64,000 nucleotides of DNA from Legionella_C dresdenensis (GCF_042649825.1 NZ_JBHSAB010000026.1:1-64000), one strand, 5' to 3'; numbered from the stretch's first letter, positions 50,367-59,852 are shown. Notes: a model not told the origin generated them from the letters alone. Made by a program: numbers and translations.

Positions 50367-51299
50367 TTAAGGTAAAGCAAAATGCCAATTCATAGCCTCA
50401 GACAATTTTTCAAGCATAATCTCGCCCCGAATACTATTACCCTTTGCATTTACCCGCGGGCTAATAACCGAAACACCAGCTTTACCCGGCACTGCTGCAA
50501 TAATATAACCGGAAACCCCACTTTTAGCTGGCATGCCGGTTTTTACCAGATGAGTTCCTGATTGATCGTAAAGCCCGCAGGTTGCCATGATAGCGAGTGT
50601 TATTTTACAGGTCTCCGGCGAAATAACCCGCTCGCCAGTTACCGGGTCACAGCCAGCATTCGCAAGCACTGTTGGCAAATACAGCATCTGTTCAAGCGTT
50701 GCTTCATAAGAACAAAGCGAAAAGTATAAGTCAAGCGCAGGATCAACTTCACTGCCCAGGCGATCGCTGCTTTTTAACAAATAGGCCAGAGAGCGATTAC
50801 GGTTACCTGTTCTTTTTTCCGAGGTAAAGACCAGTGGGTTAATAGGCAGACGTTGGTTAAACAATTTTTGTACCCAGTTTTCCAACCAGGCAAATTGTTG
50901 TTCTGCTACACCCGGGATATGGGAACAGAGGGTAATCGCACCGGCATTTAGAAATGGATTTGATGGTTTCGGACCAAATTGCTCGAGGCGGGTAATTGAA
51001 GCGAAATCATCCCCCGACGGTTCTACTTTTACCCATTCGAAAAGCTTTGCGGAGCCAAACTCTTCTAACAATCCAATGAGCGGAATCATCTTGGCCGTGC
51101 TTTGCAAGGTTACTAACGGGATATCCCGGTTACAATACATAAAACTCTGGCCATTAATCAGGCTTACCGCGATACCGGTTAATTCGGCATCAATGTTAGC
51201 CAATTCCGGAATATAGTTTGCGGTATTGCCGTCGTTATTCGATATTGCATATTCAACAATAGATTTTAAGAGTTCGTGAGTTAATATTGGTTGCGCCAT
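50367..51299 (-). CDS. glsA: Glutaminase
   Basis: 310 residues. Beta-lactamase-like serine-dependent glutaminase: glutamine to glutamate and ammonia. Signatures: TLQSTAKMIPLIG (S-x-x-K catalytic pair; usual form LQSISKVF), VEPSGDDFASI, NPFLNAGAITLCSHI, RNRSLAYLLKSS, VLANAGCDPVTGERVIS and GMPAKSGVSGYIIAAVPGK. Small departures from the standard active-site block but all key residues appear present. Single gene followed by rmuC on the same strand. Fits a metabolism fed on amino acids. Confidence 0.93.
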   Translation of the reverse strand: MAQPILTHELLKSIVEYAISNNDGNTANYIPELANIDAELTGIAVSLINGQSFMYCNRDIPLVTLQSTAKMIPLIGLLEEFGSAKLFEWVKVEPSGDDFASITRLEQFGPKPSNPFLNAGAITLCSHIPGVAEQQFAWLENWVQKLFNQRLPINPLVFTSEKRTGNRNRSLAYLLKSSDRLGSEVDPALDLYFSLCSYEATLEQMLYLPTVLANAGCDPVTGERVISPETCKITLAIMATCGLYDQSGTHLVKTGMPAKSGVSGYIIAAVPGKAGVSVISPRVNAKGNSIRGEIMLEKLSEAMNWHFALP

Positions 51300-51345
51300 A
51301 AATTCTCATCGCTAAAAAACCGGCCATTATCCTAAATTTAGCACA

Positions 51346-52578
51346 TCATGACAAACTCTTTTGCTCAGTGACCAATTCAACGGATTCAATTTTTTGAAAT
51401 CGTTGAGTAATTTTTTTTGCAGAAGTTGATACTTCACCCACATCCTGATGTGCCTGATCAATATGTTTCGCTAATTTGTCCATCCGTTTTTCAAAGCGTT
51501 GGAAGTCATCGGCCAGGGATTGTAGGTGTTGTTGAATAATATGAACCTGTTTACGGGTTGCATCATCTTTTAGAACCGCACGCGCAGTAGTTAATACCGC
51601 CATCAGAGTACTGGGCGAAACCAGCCATACTTTAAGCCGTTGCGATAAAGTAATTAATTCGGGGTAATTGGCATGAATTTCGGCAAAAATGGCTTCGGCA
51701 GGGATAAACATAATGGCGCTGTCAGTCGTTTCATTGGCAATAATGTATTTTTCTGCAATATCTTTAATATGCTTTTGCACATCTTGCCGGAATTGCTGTT
51801 GCAAGGTTTTTTTATCATTACTTTCTGGCTGATTCATTAATTTCTGATAGGTTTCCAGCGGAAATTTGGCATCAATGACGATATGACCTGAGGGTTCTGG
51901 TAAAAATAAAATGCAATCAGCCCGTTTTTGATTGCTTAAGGTATGTTGCATGCGATAATGGGTGGCCGGGATCATATTGCCAATCAATGTCGCCAGCTGC
52001 ACCTCGCCAAAAGCGCCTCGCGCACGTTTGTCTACCAGAACATCCTGCAGGTTAACGACATGGCTGGAAAGTTCGGTGATTTTTTTTTGCGCTTCGTCAA
52101 TAATTGTCAGCCGCTTTACGATGTCAGTAAAGGTCGAAGACGTTTTTTCAAAACCTTCGGTCAGACGAGTATTAACCTGTTGCGTCATATTCTGTAAATG
52201 GTTGCGGGTTTCAGCGGTTAAGGACTGAAGATGATTAGTCAGGGAGTCGGCATGCTGTTTAAAGCTGTGATTGATTTGCTCGCGTACGTCCATCATTTGT
52301 TTCTGAACCGTCTGATTGATTAATTGATGGGTTGCCAGCTGATCACCGGCCAGTTTTTCAAGTACCCGTTGCTGACTGAGCTGGATAGTGTCATTCATTT
52401 GAATATGCAATTGATGGAGCAGATCTGTAAATGCCTTAACATTATTCGCCTCCAGATTTTCAGTCTGGCTGCGTAATTGCCTTTGTTGCCGGTAAATTAA
52501 AAATACAAACAGGAGTTGTGTTGCTAATACCAGGCCTATGCCTTGCAGGGGGGAGAGTATAAAAATGTCATTTAGCAT
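51346..52578 (-). CDS. rmuC: DNA recombination protein RmuC
   Basis: 410 residues. One N-terminal membrane helix (LQGIGLVLATQLLFVFLIY), a long coiled coil (about 30-150, QSRVLEKLAGDQL-type heptads), then the nuclease-like core with ARGAFGEVQLATLIGNMIPA, RADCILFLPEPSGHIVIDAK, FPLETYQKL and AIMFIPAEAIFAEIHANYPE. C-terminal coiled coil. RmuC limits recombination at inverted repeats in E. coli, which is of interest in a region full of them; that link is only a remark. Confidence 0.94.
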   Translation of the reverse strand: MLNDIFILSPLQGIGLVLATQLLFVFLIYRQQRQLRSQTENLEANNVKAFTDLLHQLHIQMNDTIQLSQQRVLEKLAGDQLATHQLINQTVQKQMMDVREQINHSFKQHADSLTNHLQSLTAETRNHLQNMTQQVNTRLTEGFEKTSSTFTDIVKRLTIIDEAQKKITELSSHVVNLQDVLVDKRARGAFGEVQLATLIGNMIPATHYRMQHTLSNQKRADCILFLPEPSGHIVIDAKFPLETYQKLMNQPESNDKKTLQQQFRQDVQKHIKDIAEKYIIANETTDSAIMFIPAEAIFAEIHANYPELITLSQRLKVWLVSPSTLMAVLTTARAVLKDDATRKQVHIIQQHLQSLADDFQRFEKRMDKLAKHIDQAHQDVGEVSTSAKKITQRFQKIESVELVTEQKSLS

Positions 52579-52607
52579 GGTTGGATCTTACCTCAGTGCA
52601 AATATTT

Positions 52608-52641
52608 AAACCCGGGTTTCGCTTCGCTACACCCAGGCTAC
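52608..52641. repeat. Short dispersed repeat (CCCGGGTTTCGCTTCGC..)
   Basis: AAACCCGGGTTTCGCTTCGC then TACACCCAGGCTAC, a sequence type widely scattered between genes in many proteobacteria. One copy seen here, just after the DUF4785-type gene's 3' end and before the rmuC start. Confidence 0.5.
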
Positions 52642-52645
52642 AGTG

Positions 52646-53815
52646 TTACGCGGTCTGGGTGATCTCGATAAGTTTACTGTAATGGTAAACCTGCTTTAAC
52701 TGGCCATAATCAATAAGTTGTAATGAGCCGACATAGTAGGGAGCTTTCAACTGCTTGGCAATATCTTCGGTAAAAGAAAAGCGGATTGTCGATTTTCCAG
52801 CCGGCAGCCATTGCGCGGCTTGAACGGTTTCTACGCCTTTCAAGTTGCCGTTTTTGTCAGTTCCATATAAAACTGCCTGCAAGGCATAGCGGCTGCCGGT
52901 CGCGGTATTAAGTGCTGCAGAAAAATTAAATGCTTGTCCGGGTGTTTGCTTTATCTCAACTATTGCCGCTGATGGAATACGGTATGAAAAAGCCGTATGG
53001 CCATGTCGTTTGATAGTATTGCCTTCGATGGACGTATCGATCTGCACTTCAACATAGTCACTTTTTCCAGCCGGGTTAACTAATGATTTAAGAGGGTATT
53101 TCGCTTGATAACGATTGTTTGCAATTTTTTCCGGTTCTAAGGTAATGGTTTGACCGTTGCCGGTAAGGATACTCATTGTTAAGCGGTCAATGGGATAGCT
53201 GCCGGTTTTATCGCTCAGATTGACTGTCGCGACCAGTGTATCATCAGTCTGATAATAGGCTTTGTCTGTTTCAACAGTTAAAACAAAATCAGACGCTGGT
53301 TCAGACACATGAACTCTGACTGGCGTCTGGCCATTGGAGTTTACGCTATGGCTTTTGATAGTAAAATTACCAAAGCCTAACTCTGGCTTTAATTTGATTA
53401 AGGTACCATTTTGCTCGGGCGCAATTTGATATTCGCCGGCCGGCTGCTCGGTTGCCTCTTGAAATGACCAGCTGCGTCCGTTTTTCTCAATGTCAAATCG
53501 CAAGGAAGAACCGTGTAAGGTATGGCCAGAGGCGGTGAGATGGATTACAGCACCCGGCGCGGTTGTGGAGATATTGATTCCCTGTTGTAATTTTGCAAGC
53601 GTTGTTTCCAGATAATATCGCGTGCTGATTTGCTGGTGTTGTACTTCTGACTGGGTATTTTTCAAAGAAACCGGCCACCGTGCCGTTAATGGCTCGCGCG
53701 ACAGCAGTTCACATTTATCACAATCATAAGCCTGAACAGGATATTCAGGCAGTGTTATGGCAAAAGCCTGGGGCAGCCAGAAACTTAAACCCAGTCCATA
53801 GCAACTCAATTTCAT
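52646..53815 (-). CDS. Secreted DUF4785-type beta-sandwich protein
   Basis: 389 residues with signal peptide (MKLSCYGLGLSFWLPQAFAI). Early CxxC pair in QAYDCDKCELLSREPL, then beta-rich repeats (YYLETTLAKLQQGINISTTA, FVLTVETDKAYYQTDDTLVA, AFNFSAALNTATGSRYALQA) that look like immunoglobulin-like modules. I associate this plan with the DUF4785 family known from Legionella, whose function is unestablished. It abuts the lipase-like gene upstream without a gap, so the two are co-expressed and may be exported together, plausibly by type II secretion. Confidence 0.75.
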   Translation of the reverse strand: MKLSCYGLGLSFWLPQAFAITLPEYPVQAYDCDKCELLSREPLTARWPVSLKNTQSEVQHQQISTRYYLETTLAKLQQGINISTTAPGAVIHLTASGHTLHGSSLRFDIEKNGRSWSFQEATEQPAGEYQIAPEQNGTLIKLKPELGFGNFTIKSHSVNSNGQTPVRVHVSEPASDFVLTVETDKAYYQTDDTLVATVNLSDKTGSYPIDRLTMSILTGNGQTITLEPEKIANNRYQAKYPLKSLVNPAGKSDYVEVQIDTSIEGNTIKRHGHTAFSYRIPSAAIVEIKQTPGQAFNFSAALNTATGSRYALQAVLYGTDKNGNLKGVETVQAAQWLPAGKSTIRFSFTEDIAKQLKAPYYVGSLQLIDYGQLKQVYHYSKLIEITQTA

Positions 53816-54703
53816 TTAGTGCACTCCTTGCGCCACAAGATCCCTACCTAATATTTTTTCCAGGCCAAAGCAGGTATGGCGGCTTTGACTATGGCTAAAA
53901 GTCGTTTTACCCGTGGTTTTCTGAATATCATAAAACCAGGTTTCACCAGCAGTAGTCTGGGAAGAGCATTCCAGAAAACCATCCGAACACGGTTTCAGAT
54001 ACCACTGCGTCATTTTCAAACCGATATTTAACAAATAGCCATTACAGTAACTGGCAGGGGTGAAAGGGGAGGCGGTTACATCGGTGCTGACCACAACCCG
54101 GAATGGAACCGGCAGAGAAATACGGTCAGGAGTACCAAAAAGCAACTCGCCATTTAACAGCGCCATATCCCCGATTCGCTGCTGGCGGACAGAATCATTA
54201 CGATAACCGAGTAACCAGCCCACTGATTCGCCAAAAATATTACCATCATTCACTTCATCCGCCAGCGGTGTGCCGCCGCTTGAGGGCGACAGGGCAATGA
54301 CCTGTTTGATTTTTTGTGATAATTCATAATAGCGGGGGTCGTAAGTCGGATTTGATAATATCCAGCGCATGATATTACCGCCGTTAGAATGGCTGTAAAC
54401 AATGAGCTTATCGATTTTTTTATCTGTGATGAATGACAATAACTGATCAACTGTACAACCGGCAGCATCTTCATGCCACAGATTCTGGCCATAATCGCAA
54501 GCTACGACAATATAATTCTGCTCATTGAGCAGATAATGACTCATTTCTTCAATAAAATCCTTTTTCCAATAGTTGCCTTCTGCATCAGTCCGATGATCAT
54601 TAGTGCCATGAACAAAGGCAATCCCGAGATTATTCGGTTCACTGTAAGCGTACATGGATAAAAGCAGGAATAGCAGACAAATAATAAAACGCGGCAGGTC
54701 CAT
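53816..54703 (-). CDS. Secreted alpha/beta-hydrolase (lipase-like)
   Basis: 295 residues from the ATG at 54703, which gives a signal peptide (MDLPRFIICLLFLLLSMYAY then SEPN); the frame extends upstream to 54862 without signal character. Oxyanion segment LGIAFVHGTNDHRTDAEGNY, nucleophile elbow IVYSHSNGGNIMRWIL (S-H-S-N-G in place of GxSxG), and SPSSGGTPLADEVNDGNIFG after it. Catalytic Asp and His are likely in the C-terminal part (SHSQSRHTC). Resembles Legionella secreted lipases by the VHGTNDH start, from memory. Substrate unproven. Directly followed by the DUF4785-type gene. Confidence 0.8.
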   Translation of the reverse strand: MDLPRFIICLLFLLLSMYAYSEPNNLGIAFVHGTNDHRTDAEGNYWKKDFIEEMSHYLLNEQNYIVVACDYGQNLWHEDAAGCTVDQLLSFITDKKIDKLIVYSHSNGGNIMRWILSNPTYDPRYYELSQKIKQVIALSPSSGGTPLADEVNDGNIFGESVGWLLGYRNDSVRQQRIGDMALLNGELLFGTPDRISLPVPFRVVVSTDVTASPFTPASYCNGYLLNIGLKMTQWYLKPCSDGFLECSSQTTAGETWFYDIQKTTGKTTFSHSQSRHTCFGLEKILGRDLVAQGVH

Positions 54704-54839
54704 TTTGTATAAGCCATTTCGTAATGAAACAATATCTATACCACAGCCCAGAGGAAGAGAGCAAGAAAGATGATGTGGGCTTGCTACATTATTGTTATAT
54801 GATACTCTGATCAGCATTTTTAAAACGGATATATCAGTT

Positions 54840-56861
54840 ATGGTTGCCGAAGAAATTGTCAATAATGCAGAACAACTGCGTCAGCAGATCAGACTTTATG
54901 ACTACCACTATTATACCCTGGACGAACCCTTGGTGCCCGATAGCGAATACGATCGTTGTTTCCGGGCATTGCAGGCAATTGAAGCAGAATATCCCGAGCT
55001 GATTACACCCGACTCACCGACCCAACGGGTAGGAGGAACCGTTTCCAGTACATTTGAACCCGTGGTTCATCGCCAATCCATGCTTTCGCTCGGCAATGTG
55101 TTCAGCGAAGAAGAGCTGCATGCTTTCATCAAGCGCGTAGCAGAACGGCTTGATTACAATGAGCAGGCGCTGGCATTTACCTGTGAGCCCAAACTGGATG
55201 GCCTTGCGGTCAATCTGACTTATGAAAATGGCGTACTCACCTCAGCTGCCACTCGCGGTGACGGTACAGTAGGCGAAAATATAACCAATAATATCAGAAC
55301 CATCCCCTCAGTTCCGCTAAAATTAATCACTGATACACCTCCTGCTTTGTTGGAAGTGCGTGGTGAAGTCTATATGCCCAAAGCCGGTTTTGAGCAATTT
55401 AATGAAAAAGCACGCCTGGCAGGCGAAAAAATATTTGCCAACCCACGTAATGCCGCAGCGGGTAGTCTGCGCCAGCTAAATTCTAAAATTACTGCGTCCA
55501 GACCATTGGCCATGTATTGCTATGGTATTGGCGCTCATGAAGGGATTGAATTGCCAGGCAGTCATTTTGAACAGCTGCAATTATTACGTACTTTAGGGTT
55601 CAGAGTATCTGAGGAAAATAAAAAAATTACTGGTATGGCGGGTTGCCTTGCTTATTATTATGAATTGCAACAGCGCAGAAATTCCCTGCCATATGAAATC
55701 GATGGGGTAGTCTATAAAATAGACAGTATTCGCCAACAACAGGATTTAGGCTATGTAGCGCGTGCGCCTCGTTTTGCCTGCGCCCACAAATACCCTGCCC
55801 ATGAAGAAATGACCGAAATCATCGCAGTTGATTTTCAGGTTGGACGCACCGGAGCCTTAACCCCAGTGGCACGGTTAAAACCAGTAACAGTTGCCGGAGT
55901 GACAGTTAGCAATGCCACGCTGCATAATATGGATGAAATTGAACGTAAAGGGATACGGATTGGAGATACAGTCGTTATTCGCCGTGCCGGCGATGTCATT
56001 CCCGAAGTGGTAAGCGTAGTGACGGAAAAACGGCCTGCCGACACAAAAGCGATTGTATTGCCGGAAAATTGCCCGGTATGTCAGGCTGAAGTCATCCGGG
56101 AGCAGGATGAAGCTGTTGCCCGTTGCACAGGCGGTCTGTTCTGCCGGGCGCAATTAAAACGAATGATCTGGCATTTTGCATCCCGTAAGGCAATGGCAAT
56201 CGACGGCCTCGGTGAAGTTATTATTGAACAGCTTGTTGACTTGAATAAAATTAAAGATGTTGCTGATTTATATACCCTCAGCCTTGATGAGTTGGCTGGC
56301 TTGCCGCGCATGGGAATTAAATCTGCGCAGAATGTGCTGGCTGCCCTTGAGAAAAGTAAATCAACCACGCTCAAGCGTTTTATCTACGCTTTGGGAGTAC
56401 GGGAGATTGGAGAGGTGAGCGCAGGCGTGTTGGCTGTCCATTTTGGCGACATTGCGGCCTTAAAAAGCGCTTCACTCGAGCAATTAATGGCATTAAAAGA
56501 TATTGGACCCGTTGGCGCGGAGAATATTGTACACTTTTTTATGCAACAACATAATTGCGAGGTCATAGACAAGCTGATTGCCGCAGGGATTCATTGGCCG
56601 ATACAGGTAAGACAGGAAGTGGATCACAATAATCCGCTGTTCGGCAAAACAGTCGTTTTAACCGGCACGTTGCCAACGATGAGCCGGGAACAGGCAAAAG
56701 CAAGGCTGGAGGCGGTTGGAGCTAAAGTGACCGGAAGCGTTTCCGCCAAAACGGATTATGTGCTTGCTGGCAGTGAAGCCGGCTCCAAGCTGGAGAAGGC
56801 GTTGCAATTAGGTGTGGCAGTGATCAGTGAAGATGATTTGTTACACATGCTGGAGAAGTAA
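54840..56861 (+). CDS. ligA: NAD-dependent DNA ligase LigA
   Basis: 673 residues from the ATG at 54840, the family length; an ATG at 54792 adds an unconserved leader. Adenylation domain with FTCEPKLDGLAVNLTYENGV (Lys118 is the AMP-lysine), TRGDGTVGENITNNIRTI and FANPRNAAAGSLRQLNSKI; OB fold with VDFQVGRTGALTPVARLKPV; zinc finger CPVCQAEVIREQDEAVARCT then GGLFCRAQ; helix-hairpin-helix repeats; C-terminal BRCT domain (GKTVVLTGTLPTMSREQAKA). Complete. Confidence 0.97.
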   Translation: MVAEEIVNNAEQLRQQIRLYDYHYYTLDEPLVPDSEYDRCFRALQAIEAEYPELITPDSPTQRVGGTVSSTFEPVVHRQSMLSLGNVFSEEELHAFIKRVAERLDYNEQALAFTCEPKLDGLAVNLTYENGVLTSAATRGDGTVGENITNNIRTIPSVPLKLITDTPPALLEVRGEVYMPKAGFEQFNEKARLAGEKIFANPRNAAAGSLRQLNSKITASRPLAMYCYGIGAHEGIELPGSHFEQLQLLRTLGFRVSEENKKITGMAGCLAYYYELQQRRNSLPYEIDGVVYKIDSIRQQQDLGYVARAPRFACAHKYPAHEEMTEIIAVDFQVGRTGALTPVARLKPVTVAGVTVSNATLHNMDEIERKGIRIGDTVVIRRAGDVIPEVVSVVTEKRPADTKAIVLPENCPVCQAEVIREQDEAVARCTGGLFCRAQLKRMIWHFASRKAMAIDGLGEVIIEQLVDLNKIKDVADLYTLSLDELAGLPRMGIKSAQNVLAALEKSKSTTLKRFIYALGVREIGEVSAGVLAVHFGDIAALKSASLEQLMALKDIGPVGAENIVHFFMQQHNCEVIDKLIAAGIHWPIQVRQEVDHNNPLFGKTVVLTGTLPTMSREQAKARLEAVGAKVTGSVSAKTDYVLAGSEAGSKLEKALQLGVAVISEDDLLHMLEK

Positions 56862-56863
56862 TA

Positions 56864-57892
56864 TTAACCACTGACCGGTTGCGGCGCTTGTTCAGGGTGA
56901 ACCTGCGCTGTCTCCTCGACGGGTTGTCTGACGCTGTTCTGCCGGGGTTTAAAGAAGCAGGCATTATTTTTTGCAAATGAATTTCTGCCATCATTTGTTC
57001 CCGTCTTGAATACTTTGTTTTCAAGAAAGCAGGAAACCAATTGAATTACGCTAAAACTGATGAAGATATAACCACAATTGATACCATAACTATGCCGGAG
57101 CATGCTATAGCCTTCTTTTTGCCATAATTCGCGCATAATTTGTAAAAAAGACGGCACTTTAAGCGTGGCGGTATCAATCCGCCGCATTTGAATTTTACTT
57201 ACCCGGTCGAAAATTCCGCACGGGCCTGCTGCCATAAGACTTGCGATTAGACTGGTTGTCGTTGCGTGGGCAAATGGATGCACTTTTCTTGACAAGTATG
57301 GTTCAATCCAGTCGCTTAAGGTTGTCGATGCGCTAAGGCAAAAAAGCGTATTAATAAAATTGCGTGAGCCTCGCCCGACCATACCCTGTGAGGTAAAAAC
57401 CAACTTGTTATACGTGCCTTGAATTACAGGGTTCATGCCTAATTCGTACAATATCCGCCTGTTGGAATGATATTGCGTCAGCAGGGTATCTATTAGTGAA
57501 ATGCAGGCCGAAAGCGTCAGAGTACTGACGGGTTTTGTATTGAATACAGAGTCGAATTGGTTATTAATGGTATCCTGATTAGATCGAAGGCCGTTTTGCA
57601 GCATGCCTTGTTTGATTGAATTTAAAAAAGCCATAACCAGTAATTGTGATGAGTGTCCACCTAATAAAAGCGGATTGGATAACGAAAAACTGTTAATTAT
57701 GCCGGCTTGAAAACGTGACTTGTATAAATCAAAAGGGAATAAAATAGTTGAACCGATAACAGTTGTTAAACCGGTTCGCATCAGCGCCTGGATAAACTGG
57801 TTCTGGACAAGTTTATAGGATGTTTTTTCTTGATAGCCGGATATATTGTTCTCATGCATGATGGTTTTGCTTATTAAAAATAAACCTGGCAT
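56864..57892 (-). CDS. Mitochondrial-carrier-family-like protein (eukaryotic-type)
   Basis: 342 residues. Residues ~30-295 show the three-fold plan of mitochondrial solute carriers. Repeat 1: TVIGSTILFPFDLYKSRFQA, with P53-x-D55-x-x-K58 matching the carrier signature Px[DE]xx[KR]. Repeat 2: SACISLIDTLLTQYHSNRRI, the SLIDTLLTQ replacing PxDxxKxR. Repeat 3: SLMAAGPCGIFDRVSKIQMR, with FDRVSKIQM, then ELWQKEGYSMLRHSYGI, which fits the [DE]Gxxx(L/F)xR-G element following each signature. A C-terminal ~45-residue polar, Pro/Gln-rich tail (PVEETAQVHPEQAPQPVSG) is outside the fold. AGGG five bases before the ATG at 57892 supports this start; ATG 57859 is an alternative. Legionella pneumophila has a carrier-type effector, LncP, that enters mitochondria. 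This protein may act likewise; its signature is weaker in repeats 2 and 3. Confidence 0.75.
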   Translation of the reverse strand: MPGLFLISKTIMHENNISGYQEKTSYKLVQNQFIQALMRTGLTTVIGSTILFPFDLYKSRFQAGIINSFSLSNPLLLGGHSSQLLVMAFLNSIKQGMLQNGLRSNQDTINNQFDSVFNTKPVSTLTLSACISLIDTLLTQYHSNRRILYELGMNPVIQGTYNKLVFTSQGMVGRGSRNFINTLFCLSASTTLSDWIEPYLSRKVHPFAHATTTSLIASLMAAGPCGIFDRVSKIQMRRIDTATLKVPSFLQIMRELWQKEGYSMLRHSYGINCGYIFISFSVIQLVSCFLENKVFKTGTNDGRNSFAKNNACFFKPRQNSVRQPVEETAQVHPEQAPQPVSG

Positions 57893-57972
57893 TTTGCCCT
57901 AGTTGAAAAAAATTATAAATAGATTCAACGAATAATCATACACATAACGCCATTGTTGTTAAGTTACACGCT

Positions 57973-58061
57973 GTCATTCCCGCGAAGGCGGGAATCCATC
58001 TCTCAAACTGACTCTTTACCTTGTTTGATAGGTGGATCCCCTTCGCGGGGATGACAAATTT
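57973..58061. repeat. Full copy of the REP-like element
   Basis: GTCATTCCCGCGAAGGCGGG, spacer with TGACTCTTTACCTTGTTT, and CCCCTTCGCGGGGATGACAA. Same order and orientation as 9422-9513 with scattered substitutions and a 2-base deletion in the right arm. Nothing else is seen in 57893-58142. Confidence 0.9.
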
Positions 58062-58142
58062 TCTTAAGTTAGACTACAACGCAAAATTGCTGTTTCACAA
58101 CGTTTTGGCTATTATCAAGCGTCACTGACTGCGGGGAAATAT

Positions 58143-59852
58143 ATGCCTGGAAATGCCCATGTTAAATTACCGAGTATTAAAAACATTCTTTTTGGCGAGT
58201 TGACTTACATCGATTACGAGGGAGATGTAGAGCCGGCTATTGAAGATGACAGGGTCAGTATTAAAGCGGCGCTCAGGCTTGATAAATCTTATGAGTATAC
58301 TGATTTCACATTAATGTTGGCCTCTCAGAATGAGGAAAAGCCAATAGTGATGTACATCCCGGCAGAGAATGCTGATAGCAGGGCGATCAAAAAAGGCAAA
58401 ACAAAAGCAGGATTTTTGCATTTCCCTTTGCGCGAACTTAATTGCAATGAATCATATGGTTATCAAATTTTATATAAAGGAAAACCACTACAAATATTCA
58501 AGGATAAACATCCTCCAGAAGATACTCAGGTCTTTATCCGAACGCCTCCTGCCCGTCAGGATCCCTTGCCCATTAAAATAGCCGTTGGCGGTGATCAGGA
58601 ACGTATGGAGCAATTCAATCCGCTAGGGGCTTGTTTGGGGCTGGATAACCAGAAATATACCAGTCTGCTCTACACGCATATTAAAAGCCAGCCCTTCAAT
58701 CTGTTTGCTCATTTAGGTGATCTATACAATGGCGAGTGGTTTATTTCCTTCCAAAACCTGTTTCGGCGCGGACGAAAATTTATAGAGTATCAGGTACGGT
58801 CGTTACAGGCTTATCGCGCTAATCTGGCTGGTGATTTCGGTACTCCGGCAGAAAATAATCTGGCTCATATCGCAGGGGGCACCTGTGTGGTAGTGGATGA
58901 TCATGATATCGGCCAGAATAATGCCGGTCCGCCGGTTACCAATAAGCAGAAAAAAGCGCAACGTAAAATGGTGGATGCATTTCATGAAATGGGATTAATG
59001 CAGGATTTTCTTGCTGCCGATAAAGAAGGCCCGTATTTCAATACCCGTATTGGTCAACATGAATTTTTCTTTTTGAATAACCGCTTTACCCAGAATAGAA
59101 CAAGTGAAGAGGCTTATTTACTCGGCGATAAGCAATGGGCCTGGCTTGAAGCCTCATTAGCGGGATCAAAAGCCGGCAATAAAATTATTGTTTCGCCCTT
59201 GCCGTTAGCGATGGGTAAAAGTCCAACAGAAGATTACCGAGGCCATCCTAAAGAATGGCATCGCTTTATGCAATTATGCCGGAAATATTCAGTTGGCGCT
59301 GTACTGACCGCAGATTCACATAATTATAGCCATACTGAATTCCATGTACGCGAATTTCCAGACGATAAACCCTGGATAGTCAATCAGCATCTTGTCGGTA
59401 CATTAGGCGGTAAGGCGCAGCATATAACCGCAGAAGAAAAGAAAAGTATAAACCTGCTGGGCAGACAGCCATTAATGCCGGAAGATGCTAAAATAAAAGA
59501 ATTATACCGAGGCTCGCGGGTAAAAGCTTATTTTTCACCTGATGAAAATCAGGCATTATTACCGCATGAGGGCGAGGAGAGCGAATGGACAAAACCTGGC
59601 GAGTGGGAGAAGGATACTTACGGTTATCTGGGTATCACGCTTTCATCAGAACCCGAAGAGGATAATGAACAGGGCAACGTAATATTTCAGGAGGAGAACG
59701 GCGACCAGATTGAGATGGTCAATTTCCATTCCAGAAAAAATCGCGAAAATCGTGATAACGTATCCGTTGGCAGGGTGGAGGCTGCATTTTTTGCCTGCAC
59801 TAAAAAATCAGGTGTGGTAAGGGAAGAACCCAGATTAGCATTTAGATATTAA
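58143..59852 (+). CDS. PhoD-like metallophosphoesterase, no signal peptide
   Basis: 569 residues. N-terminal beta domain (~10-140) followed by a PhoD-type calcineurin-like core: KIAVGGDQERM (about 149), LFAHLGDLYNGEWF, TCVVVDDHDIGQNNAGPP (metal Asp/His pair and Asn), and TADSHNYSHTEF (late metal His). PhoD enzymes of many bacteria carry a Tat signal; here the start is MPGNAHVKLPSIKNILFGEL with none, so the protein is cytoplasmic or exported by another route. C-terminal ~110 residues acidic and without recognised domain. A phosphodiesterase or phosphatase, substrate unknown. GGGGA about six bases before the ATG. The next gene follows after 14 bases, so the two may be one operon. Confidence 0.78.
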   Translation: MPGNAHVKLPSIKNILFGELTYIDYEGDVEPAIEDDRVSIKAALRLDKSYEYTDFTLMLASQNEEKPIVMYIPAENADSRAIKKGKTKAGFLHFPLRELNCNESYGYQILYKGKPLQIFKDKHPPEDTQVFIRTPPARQDPLPIKIAVGGDQERMEQFNPLGACLGLDNQKYTSLLYTHIKSQPFNLFAHLGDLYNGEWFISFQNLFRRGRKFIEYQVRSLQAYRANLAGDFGTPAENNLAHIAGGTCVVVDDHDIGQNNAGPPVTNKQKKAQRKMVDAFHEMGLMQDFLAADKEGPYFNTRIGQHEFFFLNNRFTQNRTSEEAYLLGDKQWAWLEASLAGSKAGNKIIVSPLPLAMGKSPTEDYRGHPKEWHRFMQLCRKYSVGAVLTADSHNYSHTEFHVREFPDDKPWIVNQHLVGTLGGKAQHITAEEKKSINLLGRQPLMPEDAKIKELYRGSRVKAYFSPDENQALLPHEGEESEWTKPGEWEKDTYGYLGITLSSEPEEDNEQGNVIFQEENGDQIEMVNFHSRKNRENRDNVSVGRVEAAFFACTKKSGVVREEPRLAFRY

